Notes: generated from the letters alone by a model not told the origin. Positions 16,070-24,015 are shown, counted from the first letter of the stretch. The stretch is DNA of 30,765 bases from JANMDU01 sp043755865 (GCA_043755865.1 JAYUSD010000031.1:1-30765), one strand, 5' to 3'. Translations and numbers: made by a program.

Positions 16070-18262
16070 ATGCCCACCAAACCTTCAGCCAAGCCCGCAG
16101 TCAAAGCCGCCCCCGTCGTCGTCAAGCCTGCCGCAAAAGCAGCGCCTGCCAAGCCAGCAGCCAAAGCCGCACCCGAGAAGCCAAAAGGCGCTAAGCGTGG
16201 CCCCAAGCCCAAGGGCAGCATCAACACGGAAGACGATGTTGAAATTGAAGCGGTTATTGAAGAGGTGCATGAGCCCGTCGTTGTTGCGTTGGATGAAAAC
16301 GGCGAGAAGATCAAGCCGCTCCGCATGAAGATTTCCAAGGCGAAAGAGCGCGCCTTGATGAAAGAATTTGGCCTCGATGAGACCGTGTTGTCCGAAGAAG
16401 ATCTGGCCAAGCGCCGCGTGCGCTTGAAAGCGCTCATCAAGCTGGGCAAAACGCGCGGCTTCTTAACTCACTCCGAGATCAACGATCACCTGCCCGATAA
16501 ACTGGTGGATGCAGAAACTTTGGAAGTGGTGTATTCGCTGCTCAACGACATGGGCATTGCTGTTTATGAGCAAACGCCCGATGCCGAGACGCTGCTGCTC
16601 AACAACGTAACACCGACCGCAGCCAGCGAAGAAGAAGCTGAAGAAGAGGCCGAAGCCGCATTGTCCACCGTAGATTCTGAATTTGGCCGCACGACCGATC
16701 CTGTGCGCATGTATATGCGCGAGATGGGCACAGTCGAGCTGCTGACGCGCGAAGGCGAGATTGAGATTGCCAAGCGCATCGAGGGCGGCTTGAATGCGAT
16801 GATGGAAGCCATCTCTCACAGCCCAGCCACGATTCAAGAAATCTTCAACATGATGAGCGAGGTGCAAGAGAAAAAAGTCTTGATCTCGGCGGTGGTTGAT
16901 GGCTTTGCCAATCCGAATGCGGCAGACGATTTCGTGGCCGAAGAAGATTTTGATGAATACGACGACAGCGAAGGCGACGAAGAAGCCAAAGCCAACAAAG
17001 CCATGACCAAGCGCTTGGAAGAGTTGCAGGTAGAAGCGTATACCCGCTTTGATGTGATTCGCGGCCACTTCGAGAAGCTGCACAAAAATTACGACAAAGA
17101 AGGCTACGGCACGCCCGCGTATTTCAAAGCGCAAAAAGCTGTCACTGATGAGCTCATGCTGATCCGCTTTACCGCCAAAACCATTGAGCGTTTGTGCGAG
17201 ATGGTGCGCGGCCAAGTCGCTGATGTGCGCAAAGTAGAGCGCGAGTTGCGTAAAATTATTGTAGAAAAATGCGGCTACCCGCAAGACAAATTCGTGGAAG
17301 AGTTTTCTGGCCGCGACAAGATGGGCAAAAAAGTCACCAGCCATTTGCTTGATTTGAAATGGATCGAATCGCATGCGAAAGCAGGCAAGAGCTGGTCTGT
17401 CACCATGGGGCGCTATGTTCCGCCCGTGCAAGAGTTGCAAAACAAATTGATCAGCCTGCAATCGCGTGTGGTCGTGCCGCTGGAAGATTTGAAAGACATC
17501 AACAAGCGCATGAACGATGGCGAGCGCAACTCTCGCCACGCCAAGAAAGAAATGATCGAGGCCAATTTGCGCCTCGTGATCTCGATTGCGAAGAAATACA
17601 CCAATCGCGGTTTGCAATTTTTGGATCTGATTCAAGAGGGCAACATCGGCTTGATGAAGGCGGTGGATAAGTTTGAATATCGCCGTGGCTACAAATTCTC
17701 AACGTACGCCACCTGGTGGATTCGCCAAGCGATCACGCGGAGCATTGCTGATCAAGCGCGCACCATCCGCATCCCCGTGCACATGATCGAGACGATCAAT
17801 AAGATGAACCGCATCAGCCGCCAGCATTTGCAGGAATTCGGTTTTGAGCCCGATGCCGCGCTGCTCGCGGAGAAGATGGAAATTCCGGAAGACAAAATCC
17901 GCAAGATCATGAAAATCGCCAAAGAGCCGATCTCCATGGAAACGCCGATTGGCGACGACGATGACAGCCATTTGGGCGATTTCATCGAAGACAGCGCCAA
18001 CACCGCGCCTCTGGAAGCAGCGATGCAAGCCGGCCTGCGCGATGTGGTTAAAGATATTTTGGATTCCCTCACGCCGCGTGAAGCCAAAGTGCTGCGTATG
18101 CGCTTCGGCATCGAGATGTCTACAGACCACACGCTTGAAGAGGTCGGCAAGCAATTTGACGTGACGCGCGAGCGCATCCGCCAGATTGAAGCCAAGGCGC
18201 TGCGTAAGCTCAAGCATCCAAGCCGCTCGGACAAGCTGCGGAGTTTTGTGGATAACGCTTAA
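16070..18262 (+). CDS. rpoD: RNA polymerase primary sigma factor, sigma-70
   Basis: 730 residues. The N-terminus is a Lys/Ala/Pro tract (residues ~1-50), as in betaproteobacterial RpoD. Region 1.1 follows, then region 1.2 (DPVRMYMREMGTVELLTREGE) and an acidic non-conserved region (DEYDDSEGDEEA). Regions 2.1-2.4 are clear (DLIQEGNIGLMKAVDKFEYR, then FSTYATWWIRQAITR), as are region 3 and region 4.2 (TLEEVGKQFDVTRERIRQIE). It directs core polymerase to housekeeping promoters. dnaG, often just upstream in Burkholderiales, is absent; rlmB lies divergently instead. A strong terminator follows. Confidence 0.99.
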   Translation: MPTKPSAKPAVKAAPVVVKPAAKAAPAKPAAKAAPEKPKGAKRGPKPKGSINTEDDVEIEAVIEEVHEPVVVALDENGEKIKPLRMKISKAKERALMKEFGLDETVLSEEDLAKRRVRLKALIKLGKTRGFLTHSEINDHLPDKLVDAETLEVVYSLLNDMGIAVYEQTPDAETLLLNNVTPTAASEEEAEEEAEAALSTVDSEFGRTTDPVRMYMREMGTVELLTREGEIEIAKRIEGGLNAMMEAISHSPATIQEIFNMMSEVQEKKVLISAVVDGFANPNAADDFVAEEDFDEYDDSEGDEEAKANKAMTKRLEELQVEAYTRFDVIRGHFEKLHKNYDKEGYGTPAYFKAQKAVTDELMLIRFTAKTIERLCEMVRGQVADVRKVERELRKIIVEKCGYPQDKFVEEFSGRDKMGKKVTSHLLDLKWIESHAKAGKSWSVTMGRYVPPVQELQNKLISLQSRVVVPLEDLKDINKRMNDGERNSRHAKKEMIEANLRLVISIAKKYTNRGLQFLDLIQEGNIGLMKAVDKFEYRRGYKFSTYATWWIRQAITRSIADQARTIRIPVHMIETINKMNRISRQHLQEFGFEPDAALLAEKMEIPEDKIRKIMKIAKEPISMETPIGDDDDSHLGDFIEDSANTAPLEAAMQAGLRDVVKDILDSLTPREAKVLRMRFGIEMSTDHTLEEVGKQFDVTRERIRQIEAKALRKLKHPSRSDKLRSFVDNA

Positions 18263-18342
18263 ACGCCGAACGCTTTTCTTTGATGCACGCCGTTCGCTTT
18301 CATTTCCTCCGTTCGGGCTGAGGTATCGAAGCCTTCTCATCT

Positions 18343-18376
18343 AAACCGCCTCAGTTTGTTCTGTGGCGGTTTTTTA
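18343..18376 (+). terminator. Rho-independent terminator of rpoD
   Basis: AAACCGCC-TCAG pairs with CTGT-GGCGGTTT with one mismatch around a 6-nt loop, followed by a T-run. It lies 80 bp after the rpoD stop. Confidence 0.85.
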
Positions 18377-18403
18377 ATGCTTTTTTAAACATAAATAGGT
18401 CTG

Positions 18404-18450
18404 TAGCCGGCGTATTTATTGCGTAGAGTGCTATTGAATTAATAGTAATC
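18404..18450 (+). repeat. Palindromic element copy E
   Basis: It begins TAGCCGGCGTATTTATTGCG, and the stem TGCTATT pairs with AATAGTA with one G-T wobble. It is intergenic, just past the rpoD terminator. The rest of the 18263-18617 gap shows no further gene. Confidence 0.8.
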
Positions 18451-18617
18451 AAGTTTAGGGGTTGCTCTTGGTTATGACGCTTCTTAGCTACGTTATGCAA
18501 TCTGCGCATGCAAAATCATTTGCAAAATCCGGGTTAACCCTTATTCTTCATTCATTGGTTTTTAAACCACTGCAACGCCTCATTCCGCGAGCGTCAGCAC
18601 TTTGAAGAAAGCACACC

Positions 18618-18782
18618 ATGAACGCATTTAAATCATTTCTGGCCGCGATGTTTACCCGCCAAAGCAACGCTGGCGCCGCTCGCCAATTGCTAGAGCTCGC
18701 AACGCAAGCTCGTGGCATATCTAGTCGCGATGCAGCCGAGCTGCGCGGCAACGCGATGGCCATGCTGCGCGTGGTGCGCTAA
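18618..18782 (+). CDS. Small conserved-looking protein downstream of rpoD
   Basis: 54 residues starting MNAFKSFLAAMFTRQ and ending AELRGNAMAMLRVVR. It is predicted helical, with an amphipathic start and an Ala/Leu/Arg-rich helix (AARQLLELATQARGISSRDAAEL). From memory, short proteins ending AxAMLxVVR occur in other Burkholderiales, but this was not checked. It sits alone between the rpoD terminator and a convergent gene. Function unknown. The ribosome site (GAAGAAAG) is weak. Confidence 0.6.
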   Translation: MNAFKSFLAAMFTRQSNAGAARQLLELATQARGISSRDAAELRGNAMAMLRVVR

Positions 18783-18785
18783 ACC

Positions 18786-19208
18786 TCAGGTGGTTACAGC
18801 CCAGCGGTCGTAGACGAACTTCCCAGCCGCCGCGGCTACGGCGCTCACACACGTGCCCCACGTTATGTCGAGCGCGGCTAGGCCAAGTGGGTAGTCTTTT
18901 AAAGTAGCAAGGTTTGTCAAATCGTACGTGGCATAGGCGAAAAATCCAAAGGCTGCGCCCCACAATGCGGATTGCAACAGGCCAACGGTGGCAGCTTGCG
19001 GCATCACAGCAAACAGCATGAGCCCGACGGGGAACATGGCATAAAACACGGCAGCAGCCATCAGATTGGGCGAGGGCGCCATCAGATGGCCCATGCCGGC
19101 TTGATACCAAGGCTTGGCCACCAAACCTAGCCAGATCATGTCAATCACGAGCATCACTGCTGCGGTGGCTGCATAGCTGGCGAGCCAGCCCATTGCATCT
19201 ATTTTCAT
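18786..19208 (-). CDS. DUF2177 family membrane protein
   Basis: 140 residues from ATG 19208, with about four membrane helices. The family pattern is seen in DMIWLGLVAKPWYQAGMGHLM, AVFYAMFPVGLMLFAV, and AYATYDLTNLATLKDYPLGLAALDITWG, which carry the conserved acidic and aromatic residues of DUF2177. Function unknown. Its start overlaps the cardiolipin-synthase-like gene by ATGA. It is the last gene of the reverse-strand operon and is convergent with the small post-rpoD gene. Confidence 0.9.
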   Translation of the reverse strand: MKIDAMGWLASYAATAAVMLVIDMIWLGLVAKPWYQAGMGHLMAPSPNLMAAAVFYAMFPVGLMLFAVMPQAATVGLLQSALWGAAFGFFAYATYDLTNLATLKDYPLGLAALDITWGTCVSAVAAAAGKFVYDRWAVTT

Positions 19209-20605
19209 AACCAATACTCCCACAAGCGAGAAAACGTTTCTTTGAGCCGCAAATTCAGCGGGCGCTGTTGCCATTGTGCCAGCGTGATTTCATCTGAGTT
19301 GGCCAAATCCTTGTCAAACATGGCTTGCACTTGGCGACCAAAATCTTCACCCAGCACAATTGCATCAAGCTCTTGATTGTGTAAAAAACTTCGCCAATCC
19401 AAATTGGTCGAACCCACCGATGCCCAAACGCCATCGATCAAAGCGGTTTTTGAATGCAAGATTGCGGTGCGTAGCTGAAAAATTTTCACACCCGATGTAA
19501 GCAAGCGCGTGTAGTGGGCGCGACCCGCATGAAAGACCAGCCATGAATCGGTGCGACTGGGCAGAATCAACCGCACGTCAACCCCTCTGAGCTTGGCCGC
19601 CTCTAACGCGGCCAGCAGCTGCGGATCAGGCGCGAAATACGCATTCGTCAAATAAACACTCGTGCGCGCATGACCAATGGCTGACATCAATGTGGCATAC
19701 ATCTGGCTGACGGGCTCATCGGGCGTACTGCCGATGGCGCGTACCAGCGTAGTGCCAGTTGCTTTAAGCGCAGGAAAATAGTTTTTACTTGGAAGCGGTG
19801 TGCCGCGCTGCTTTTCCCACGTGGCAATAAAGAGCTTTTGCAATTGCGCTACGACCGGGCCTTCGAGCTTCAAGTCGGTGTCGCGCCACGCCGGGGCATC
19901 TGCATTTGGACTGCGGTCTTTTTTGCCAAACGAGCTGCCAGAGTGCACGCTGCTGATGTTGATGCCGCCCATAAAAGCTGTTTGCCCATCCACGATCAGC
20001 AGTTTGCGATGGTCGCGCTGATTGGGCGACCAGCCCAGCCGCGCCGCCAGTGGATTGATGGGATTGAATTCAAGGACTTGAATACCACTGCCGGTGAGCT
20101 TTTGAAAAAAATCGGGCGGTGTGCGAAACGTACCCACGCTGTCCCGAATGATATTGACTTGCACACCTTGGCGTTGCTTGTTGATCAATATGTCGGCAAA
20201 GCTGCTTCCTACTTCATCCGCATCAAAAATATAGGTTTCCACGTTCACGTGATCGCGCGCAGCTTCAATCGCAAGCAGCATCGCTTGATAGGTGGCTGGC
20301 CCATCTTGCAGGAGCTGCACGCTGTTGCCAGCATTGAGCGGCGTGAGCGTATTGGCCTCTTCAAAGGCGAGATGTCGCTCCAAAGCGCTGGCTTGCGCTT
20401 TGTTGGATGTCAAATCATTGATCAACGCCTTGCTTTTTGATGCAGGCAAAGGCCCCCGAGCGCCTTCTACGATAACTGCTTGCGCATGTCTCATCGGCTC
20501 AGGCGGCGCAATCTGAGGCAATTGGCTGCAACCCATTAAACCGAACGAACTGCACAGAGCGATGCAGATCACCATCGGGGCACGCAAATGGTGATGCAGA
20601 CGCAT
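19205..20605 (-). CDS. Phospholipase D-superfamily lipoprotein, cardiolipin-synthase-like
   Basis: 466 residues. The N-terminus carries a lipoprotein signal with LMGC (Cys26), so it is membrane-anchored on the periplasmic side. Two HKD motifs are present: HRKLLIVD (His199) and HSKTALID (His384), both followed by the expected GG/GS turns. The fold makes or remodels phospholipids; this layout resembles periplasm-facing ClsC/YmdC-like synthases more than soluble PLD. It overlaps the DUF3309 gene by TAATG and the DUF2177 gene by ATGA, so all three are probably made together as an envelope-stress unit. Confidence 0.9.
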   Translation of the reverse strand: MRLHHHLRAPMVICIALCSSFGLMGCSQLPQIAPPEPMRHAQAVIVEGARGPLPASKSKALINDLTSNKAQASALERHLAFEEANTLTPLNAGNSVQLLQDGPATYQAMLLAIEAARDHVNVETYIFDADEVGSSFADILINKQRQGVQVNIIRDSVGTFRTPPDFFQKLTGSGIQVLEFNPINPLAARLGWSPNQRDHRKLLIVDGQTAFMGGINISSVHSGSSFGKKDRSPNADAPAWRDTDLKLEGPVVAQLQKLFIATWEKQRGTPLPSKNYFPALKATGTTLVRAIGSTPDEPVSQMYATLMSAIGHARTSVYLTNAYFAPDPQLLAALEAAKLRGVDVRLILPSRTDSWLVFHAGRAHYTRLLTSGVKIFQLRTAILHSKTALIDGVWASVGSTNLDWRSFLHNQELDAIVLGEDFGRQVQAMFDKDLANSDEITLAQWQQRPLNLRLKETFSRLWEYWL

Positions 20606-20763
20606 TAAATTCGGCCCATTAACAACAACACAATGATGATGATGATCACAAGCCCCAAGCCGCCGCTGGGCCCGTAGCCCCAGCCTTTACTGTGTGGCCA
20701 ACTGGGAATCACTCCGATCAGCAACAAGATGAGGACAATTAACAAAATAGTGGCGATGCTCAT
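20605..20763 (-). CDS. DUF3309 small membrane protein
   Basis: 52 residues, starting MSIATILLIVLILLLIG, with PSWPHSKGWGYGPSGGLGL in the centre and ending in a second hydrophobic helix and MGRI. This matches DUF3309: two short membrane helices joined by a W/G/Y-rich loop. Function unknown. Its TAA overlaps the next ATG (TAATG). It is 33 bp downstream of the PNPOx-like gene. Confidence 0.9.
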   Translation of the reverse strand: MSIATILLIVLILLLIGVIPSWPHSKGWGYGPSGGLGLVIIIIIVLLLMGRI

Positions 20764-20796
20764 GGCGGTCTTTCAAAAAGTGGGTTTGAGGAAGCG

Positions 20797-21291
20797 TTAC
20801 AGAGGCTGAAGCGTTTTGTTGTCGCCCATACCCACTGGCTTGCCGGCAATCACGGAGGCTGCCAGCGCAAACAATCGCACGGTGCGGCTGTGTGGCGCAT
20901 CCCAATACTCTGCCTTTGTTGGAATAAATTTAAACAGCACGACATGCGGAGAATCGGGGCCGTCTGGGAACCAAGGCTTTGCAAGGGCGCTCCACAAGCG
21001 ATGAATGTGCTCGCGGTCGGTGCTGATGGATGCATGCCCTGACAGCGAGACATAAGTGCCTCTGCTGGCATGCATCAAGCTGAGATTGACGTGCGCAAGA
21101 TGCCTCGTCTTCTCGGAGTGATTGGTGGTGAGAAACCAAATCGCGCCTTCACTGTCCATTTCTTGTGGAGCCATCGGACGACTTTCTAAATCGCCCGAGT
21201 CGCCTGCTGTGGTGAGCATGGTGACATGGATGTCTTCGATCAATTCCGCGAGTTTAATCAAGTGTGTGCTGGTTTGGGTTTGGATTTTCAT
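20797..21291 (-). CDS. PNPOx-fold general stress protein
   Basis: 164 residues. It matches the pyridoxamine-5'-phosphate-oxidase-like split barrel of the general stress protein 26 group: MLTTAGDSGDLESRPMAPQEMDSEGAIWFLTT, HVNLSLMHASRGTYVSLSGHA and LWSALAKPWFPDGPDSP. Such proteins bind flavin or F420 and are induced by stress; the reaction is unknown. It appears to be the first gene of the operon that continues with DUF3309, the Cls-like gene and DUF2177. A TCTCCTACA motif lies about 85 bp upstream. Confidence 0.9.
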   Translation of the reverse strand: MKIQTQTSTHLIKLAELIEDIHVTMLTTAGDSGDLESRPMAPQEMDSEGAIWFLTTNHSEKTRHLAHVNLSLMHASRGTYVSLSGHASISTDREHIHRLWSALAKPWFPDGPDSPHVVLFKFIPTKAEYWDAPHSRTVRLFALAASVIAGKPVGMGDNKTLQPL

Positions 21292-21373
21292 GGAGTTGCT
21301 TTGCGTATAGGATGAAGAAATTAATCTTGGTGTTTAAGCGCTTGAAACGGTATCAGCGGGAGGCGATAGGCGA

Positions 21374-21382
21374 TGTAGGAGA
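21374..21382 (-). promoter_or_regulatory. TCTCCTACA motif upstream of the stress operon
   Basis: On the reverse strand this reads TCTCCTACA, about 83 bp before the PNPOx-like start. It differs by one base from TGTCCTACA found upstream of the DUF1328 and OmpA genes, in the same orientation to the gene. A regulator site is possible. Confidence 0.25.
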
Positions 21383-21434
21383 AGAGCTTGTGCAAACCAC
21401 ACCTCTCAGGGTAATTTCGAGCTTTTCAGCCTGT

Positions 21435-21481
21435 TTGCCGGCATATGTATTGCATAGTTTGCTATGGATATAATAGCATTC
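21435..21481 (+). repeat. Palindromic element copy F
   Basis: It begins TTGCCGGCATATGTATTGCA, and the stem TGCTAT pairs with ATAGCA around GGATATA. It lies 18 bp past the stop of the truncated iron permease gene, close to the point where that gene loses family similarity. Confidence 0.75.
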
Positions 21482-21498
21482 TTCATTTTCATTTTCAT

Positions 21499-21780
21499 TT
21501 ATGTGTCAGGTGTGTCGGTATACGTTGTGCCGCGTTGTAAATTGAGGCGCGCATTGCTGGCTAACATTTGGTATTTACCGCGAAAAGCTAAGAGAGTTTC
21601 ATCTGTGATGATGGTGGTGCACGTGTTGATCACGAGTTGCCACGTATCGATGAAGCCGAAAAGCGGGCCGGTGACGATCCACAGGGCAATGACGGTAAGC
21701 GCCAAAACGAAAGTGCGGGGTCGGCCACAAAACTGTGACGCGGCTTTGGCAAAGCCAGAATAGACAGATGTGATTTGCAT
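21499..21780 (-). pseudogene. Truncated low-affinity iron permease family protein
   Basis: 93 residues from ATG 21780, with GGGGAA before it. The first ~55 residues match the iron permease family PF04120 (FAKAASQFCGRPRTFVLALTVIALWIVTGPLFGFIDTWQLVINT). Relatives, as I remember them, continue with a second membrane helix and an IQNTQNRD stretch. Here the sequence turns after TTIIT into an unrelated tail, so the second helix and the C-terminus are missing. A terminator ends 12 bp before its start. It is probably a remnant; a short functional product is possible. Confidence 0.7.
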
Positions 21781-21792
21781 AAATTCCCCATA

Positions 21793-21819
21793 AAAAAAGA
21801 CCCTGATCGGGTCTTTTTT
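21793..21819 (-). terminator. Bidirectional rho-independent terminator after csbD-like gene
   Basis: AAAAAAGACCC pairs perfectly with GGGTCTTTTTT around a 5-nt loop, with T-runs in both directions. It lies ~95 bp past the CsbD-like stop and only 12 bp before the iron-permease remnant, so that remnant is cut off from upstream transcription. Confidence 0.9.
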
Positions 21820-21913
21820 AACTGATTGAGCCGAAAGCGTTAGGCGCTTTAAGCCCGCCGTATGAAGACCAGATAACCGCTTTGGCATCTGATGCTTGTT
21901 CGGCGGGAGTCAA

Positions 21914-22156
21914 CTACATCGCCGATTTAGGCTTGTCAGTTTTTTCAAACCAAGTGTCCGTTGCCTTGTCGCTCCAAGCGCTGACTTGCTTTTCAGCTTC
22001 CTCTTTCGCAACGCCGTAGCGCTCTTGGATTTTGCCCGCGAGCTGGTCGCGTTTTCCAGCAATGACGTCCATATCGTCATCGGTAAGTTTGCCCCATTGC
22101 TCCTTGGCTTTGCCAGTAGCTTGCTTCCAATTGCCTTGAATTTGTTCCCAGTTCAT
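21914..22156 (-). CDS. CsbD-like stress protein
   Basis: 80 residues beginning MNWEQIQGNWKQATGKAKEQWGKLTDDD, the hallmark of CsbD proteins, followed by IAGKRDQLAGKIQERYGVAKEEAEKQV. These are small, helical, hydrophilic proteins induced by general stress; the mechanism is unknown. A good AAGGAAT ribosome site precedes the ATG. It is downstream of a BON lipoprotein gene by 67 bp and is followed by a strong terminator. Confidence 0.95.
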   Translation of the reverse strand: MNWEQIQGNWKQATGKAKEQWGKLTDDDMDVIAGKRDQLAGKIQERYGVAKEEAEKQVSAWSDKATDTWFEKTDKPKSAM

Positions 22157-22223
22157 GATGATTCCTTTACGTTGAATGAAAAATCGCAGTGAGTCGTTAC
22201 GGCGAAGCCGTAAATGCTGTCAA

Positions 22224-22538
22224 TCACGGACGAACCGTAATTTCATTTTTGACGCTTTTCACGCCATTGACGTTGGAGGCAATGCTGCCCGCAGTCGTTT
22301 TCTCAGTGCTGTTTTTTGCAAAGCCAGAAAGCATGACAGTGCCGTTAAGCGTCTCAACGCTGATGCTAGATGCATCGACCATCTTGTTTTCAATGAAACG
22401 TGATTTCACCGTGGTCGTAATAGCGGTGTCGTCAATGTATGCGCCCACAGTTTCTTGGCCGCGCGTGACTGCGCAACCTGCTGTTGCAAGCAAGGCGAGG
22501 CTAACGGCTACAGAAGCAAGCAAGTGTGAAGTTTTCAT
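22224..22538 (-). CDS. BON-domain lipoprotein
   Basis: 104 residues with a lipoprotein signal (LLATAGC) and a single BON domain (residues ~35-104: DDTAITTTVKSRFIENK, ISVETLNGTVMLSGFA, GVKSVKNEITVRP). BON domains bind phospholipid membranes and help keep the envelope intact under osmotic stress (compare OsmY). AGGAAAAC precedes the ATG. It probably shares a transcript with the CsbD-like gene. It is a paralogue of the BON proteins at 28626 and 29322. Confidence 0.93.
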   Translation of the reverse strand: MKTSHLLASVAVSLALLATAGCAVTRGQETVGAYIDDTAITTTVKSRFIENKMVDASSISVETLNGTVMLSGFAKNSTEKTTAGSIASNVNGVKSVKNEITVRP

Positions 22539-22700
22539 GGTGTTTTCCTATCTCAATGGTCATGGATCCCAACATCGGAGTCGAAGTGGGGGTGAAAAAT
22601 AAATGTAATTTGTCTGCGATTTGAAACCCATCAGCAAATACCGCAAATCGCTGTCAGACAACAGGCCGTGTTGCATCGTGAAAAAGCAAGCGCGGCATCG

Positions 22701-23117
22701 TTAACGTACAAGCAATCCAGCAAGCAAAGAATTTTTAGTCACAAATCGCCAAGGCCGCGCAAAATAGACCGCTGCGCCTATTGCAAATGCCCCTGCAACT
22801 AACGCAACCGGGCTGCGCTTAGCCACTGGTGTAAGTACAATGCCTGCCGCTTCAACTGCGCTCTGACCCAAGACGTGCCATGGATTTTTTTCCCACATCT
22901 GTTTGACAGATCGCAAGAGTAGATGCGCACCCGGTTGGCCCTTGAGTTGCCGCAATCCTGCCAAAAGCCCACCGTCGGATCGGTTGTTTGTCGATGGAAA
23001 AGTTTCTTGCTGATCATCGTCTTTTCGCAGTGCTTGCTGCAACGCAATGCGAGAGCGCGTTATGCGAAGTACGGCAGGGGTGACACCCGTTTGGTCGGCA
23101 GGCAAATTTGCCGTCAT
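22701..23117 (-). CDS. YqjK-like protein, third gene of a yqjDEK-type operon
   Basis: 138 residues. The N-terminal half is polar (RITRSRIALQQALRKDDDQQ). A hydrophobic segment near residues 103-118 (VALVAGAFAIGAAVYFARPWRF) resembles the end of YqjK-type proteins. The call rests mainly on gene order: it follows a YqjD-like and a YqjE-like gene, as in E. coli. Its start overlaps the YqjE-like stop by ATGA. Function unknown. Confidence 0.65.
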   Translation of the reverse strand: MTANLPADQTGVTPAVLRITRSRIALQQALRKDDDQQETFPSTNNRSDGGLLAGLRQLKGQPGAHLLLRSVKQMWEKNPWHVLGQSAVEAAGIVLTPVAKRSPVALVAGAFAIGAAVYFARPWRFVTKNSLLAGLLVR

Positions 23118-23494
23118 GATGTTGCATTGATCTCGCGCAACAAAGCAAGATCACCTTTGATCTGCAGCCGAAACTCTGAAAAAACCCGGTTTTGCATATG
23201 ACGCTTTACAGTCTGTGCACACGCTATCGCGAGCAGCAAAGGAACGACGGGTGTCAGCCAAAGCAACCACGGGGTGTGGATCTGCTCGGGTGGCATGGTT
23301 GCCCAAAGCATAAAGCCCACTCCAGCCAAAATAATCGCACCACTCAAAAGTAGAATGGCCATGAAGCCGAGGGCAGCTCGATACGTCCATGTTCGAGCGG
23401 CATGCGTCAACTCCTGAGCAAACAGGTCAGAGTAAGCATCAAGATGCTCTAAAAGAAGATGGGGTTTCTGCGTTACCAGATGCAAAACGCTCAT
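23114..23494 (-). CDS. YqjE-like / phage-holin-superfamily membrane protein
   Basis: 126 residues with two adjacent membrane helices (about 43-66 and 73-95) between charged ends, including YSDLFAQELTHAARTW before the first helix. This fits the YqjE / holin 3_6 superfamily of inner-membrane proteins. It is not evidence for a phage: the neighbours are stress genes. It is coupled to the YqjK-like gene by ATGA and lies 30 bp after the YqjD-like gene. Confidence 0.8.
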   Translation of the reverse strand: MSVLHLVTQKPHLLLEHLDAYSDLFAQELTHAARTWTYRAALGFMAILLLSGAIILAGVGFMLWATMPPEQIHTPWLLWLTPVVPLLLAIACAQTVKRHMQNRVFSEFRLQIKGDLALLREINATS

Positions 23495-23524
23495 GACAGA
23501 TACGTCCGAACTATCATGAAACGA

Positions 23525-23809
23525 TTAACCACGCCCAGCACCGCGTACCACTAAGCGCAGTAGGCCCATCAATGTGGCGCCTGCTACTGCTGCGATCAAC
23601 ACAGACTTCACTGGCTCTTCTTTGATATACGAAACGGCTTGGTCGCCCATGTGGTGTGCTTTCTCGCGGACTTGATTCACACCGTCGCGCACGGCTTCTG
23701 CGCCACGATGCGTGAGCTCACCTGCTTGATCTAAAGCCGAAGAGGCTTGATGCAAGATGGAATTACTCGTCGAAGAATTACTTGAATTTGCAAGAGGTGT
23801 CGTGTTCAT
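23525..23809 (-). CDS. YqjD/ElaB-like DUF883 protein
   Basis: 94 residues. It has a long amphipathic helix (ALDQAGELTHRGAEAVRDGVNQVREKAHHMGDQ), then YIKEEPVKSVLIAAVAGATLMGLLRLVVRG, which is the C-terminal membrane anchor of DUF883. In E. coli YqjD is a stationary-phase, RpoS-dependent inner-membrane protein that binds ribosomes. TTAGGA precedes the ATG. It heads the yqjDEK-like set, with DUF1328 upstream. Confidence 0.9.
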   Translation of the reverse strand: MNTTPLANSSNSSTSNSILHQASSALDQAGELTHRGAEAVRDGVNQVREKAHHMGDQAVSYIKEEPVKSVLIAAVAGATLMGLLRLVVRGAGRG

Positions 23810-23850
23810 AAAAATCCTAACAAAAAATTAAAAGAGAAAGTTAAATCATT

Positions 23851-24015
23851 TCAACGCTTTTTCATCCAGCCCATCAAAAAGCTAATGACAGCGAGCACAG
23901 CAAACACAAGAAAAATAATTTTTGCAATGCCGACCGCACTCGAAGCGATGCCGCCAAACCCAAAGGCGGCTGCGATGATCGCGATGACGAGAAAAACTGC
24001 GGTGTAGTACAGCAT
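23851..24015 (-). CDS. DUF1328 (YtjA-like) small membrane protein
   Basis: 54 residues beginning MLYYTAVFLVIAIIAAAFGFGGIAS and ending FLMGWMKKR, a close fit to DUF1328: two membrane helices and a GFGGIA loop. Function unknown; the family often sits with stress genes. AAGGAA precedes the ATG. It lies 41 bp upstream of the YqjD-like gene on the same strand. A TGTCCTACA motif lies ~127 bp upstream. Confidence 0.92.
   Translation of the reverse strand: MLYYTAVFLVIAIIAAAFGFGGIASSAVGIAKIIFLVFAVLAVISFLMGWMKKR

Noticed and set aside
16463..17635. Long 390-codon reverse ORF opposite rpoD
   Set aside because: It is antisense to a fully convincing sigma factor; long shadow ORFs are common at this codon bias.
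22616..22651. GCGATTTG/CAAATCGC inverted repeat between the YqjK-like and BON genes
   Set aside because: The 8-bp stem with a 20-nt loop lacks a T-run, so neither a terminator nor an operator call is justified.
23114..23494. Phage holin reading of the two-helix membrane protein
   Set aside because: The holin-superfamily resemblance is shared by YqjE, and the neighbours are yqjD/yqjK-like stress genes, not phage genes.
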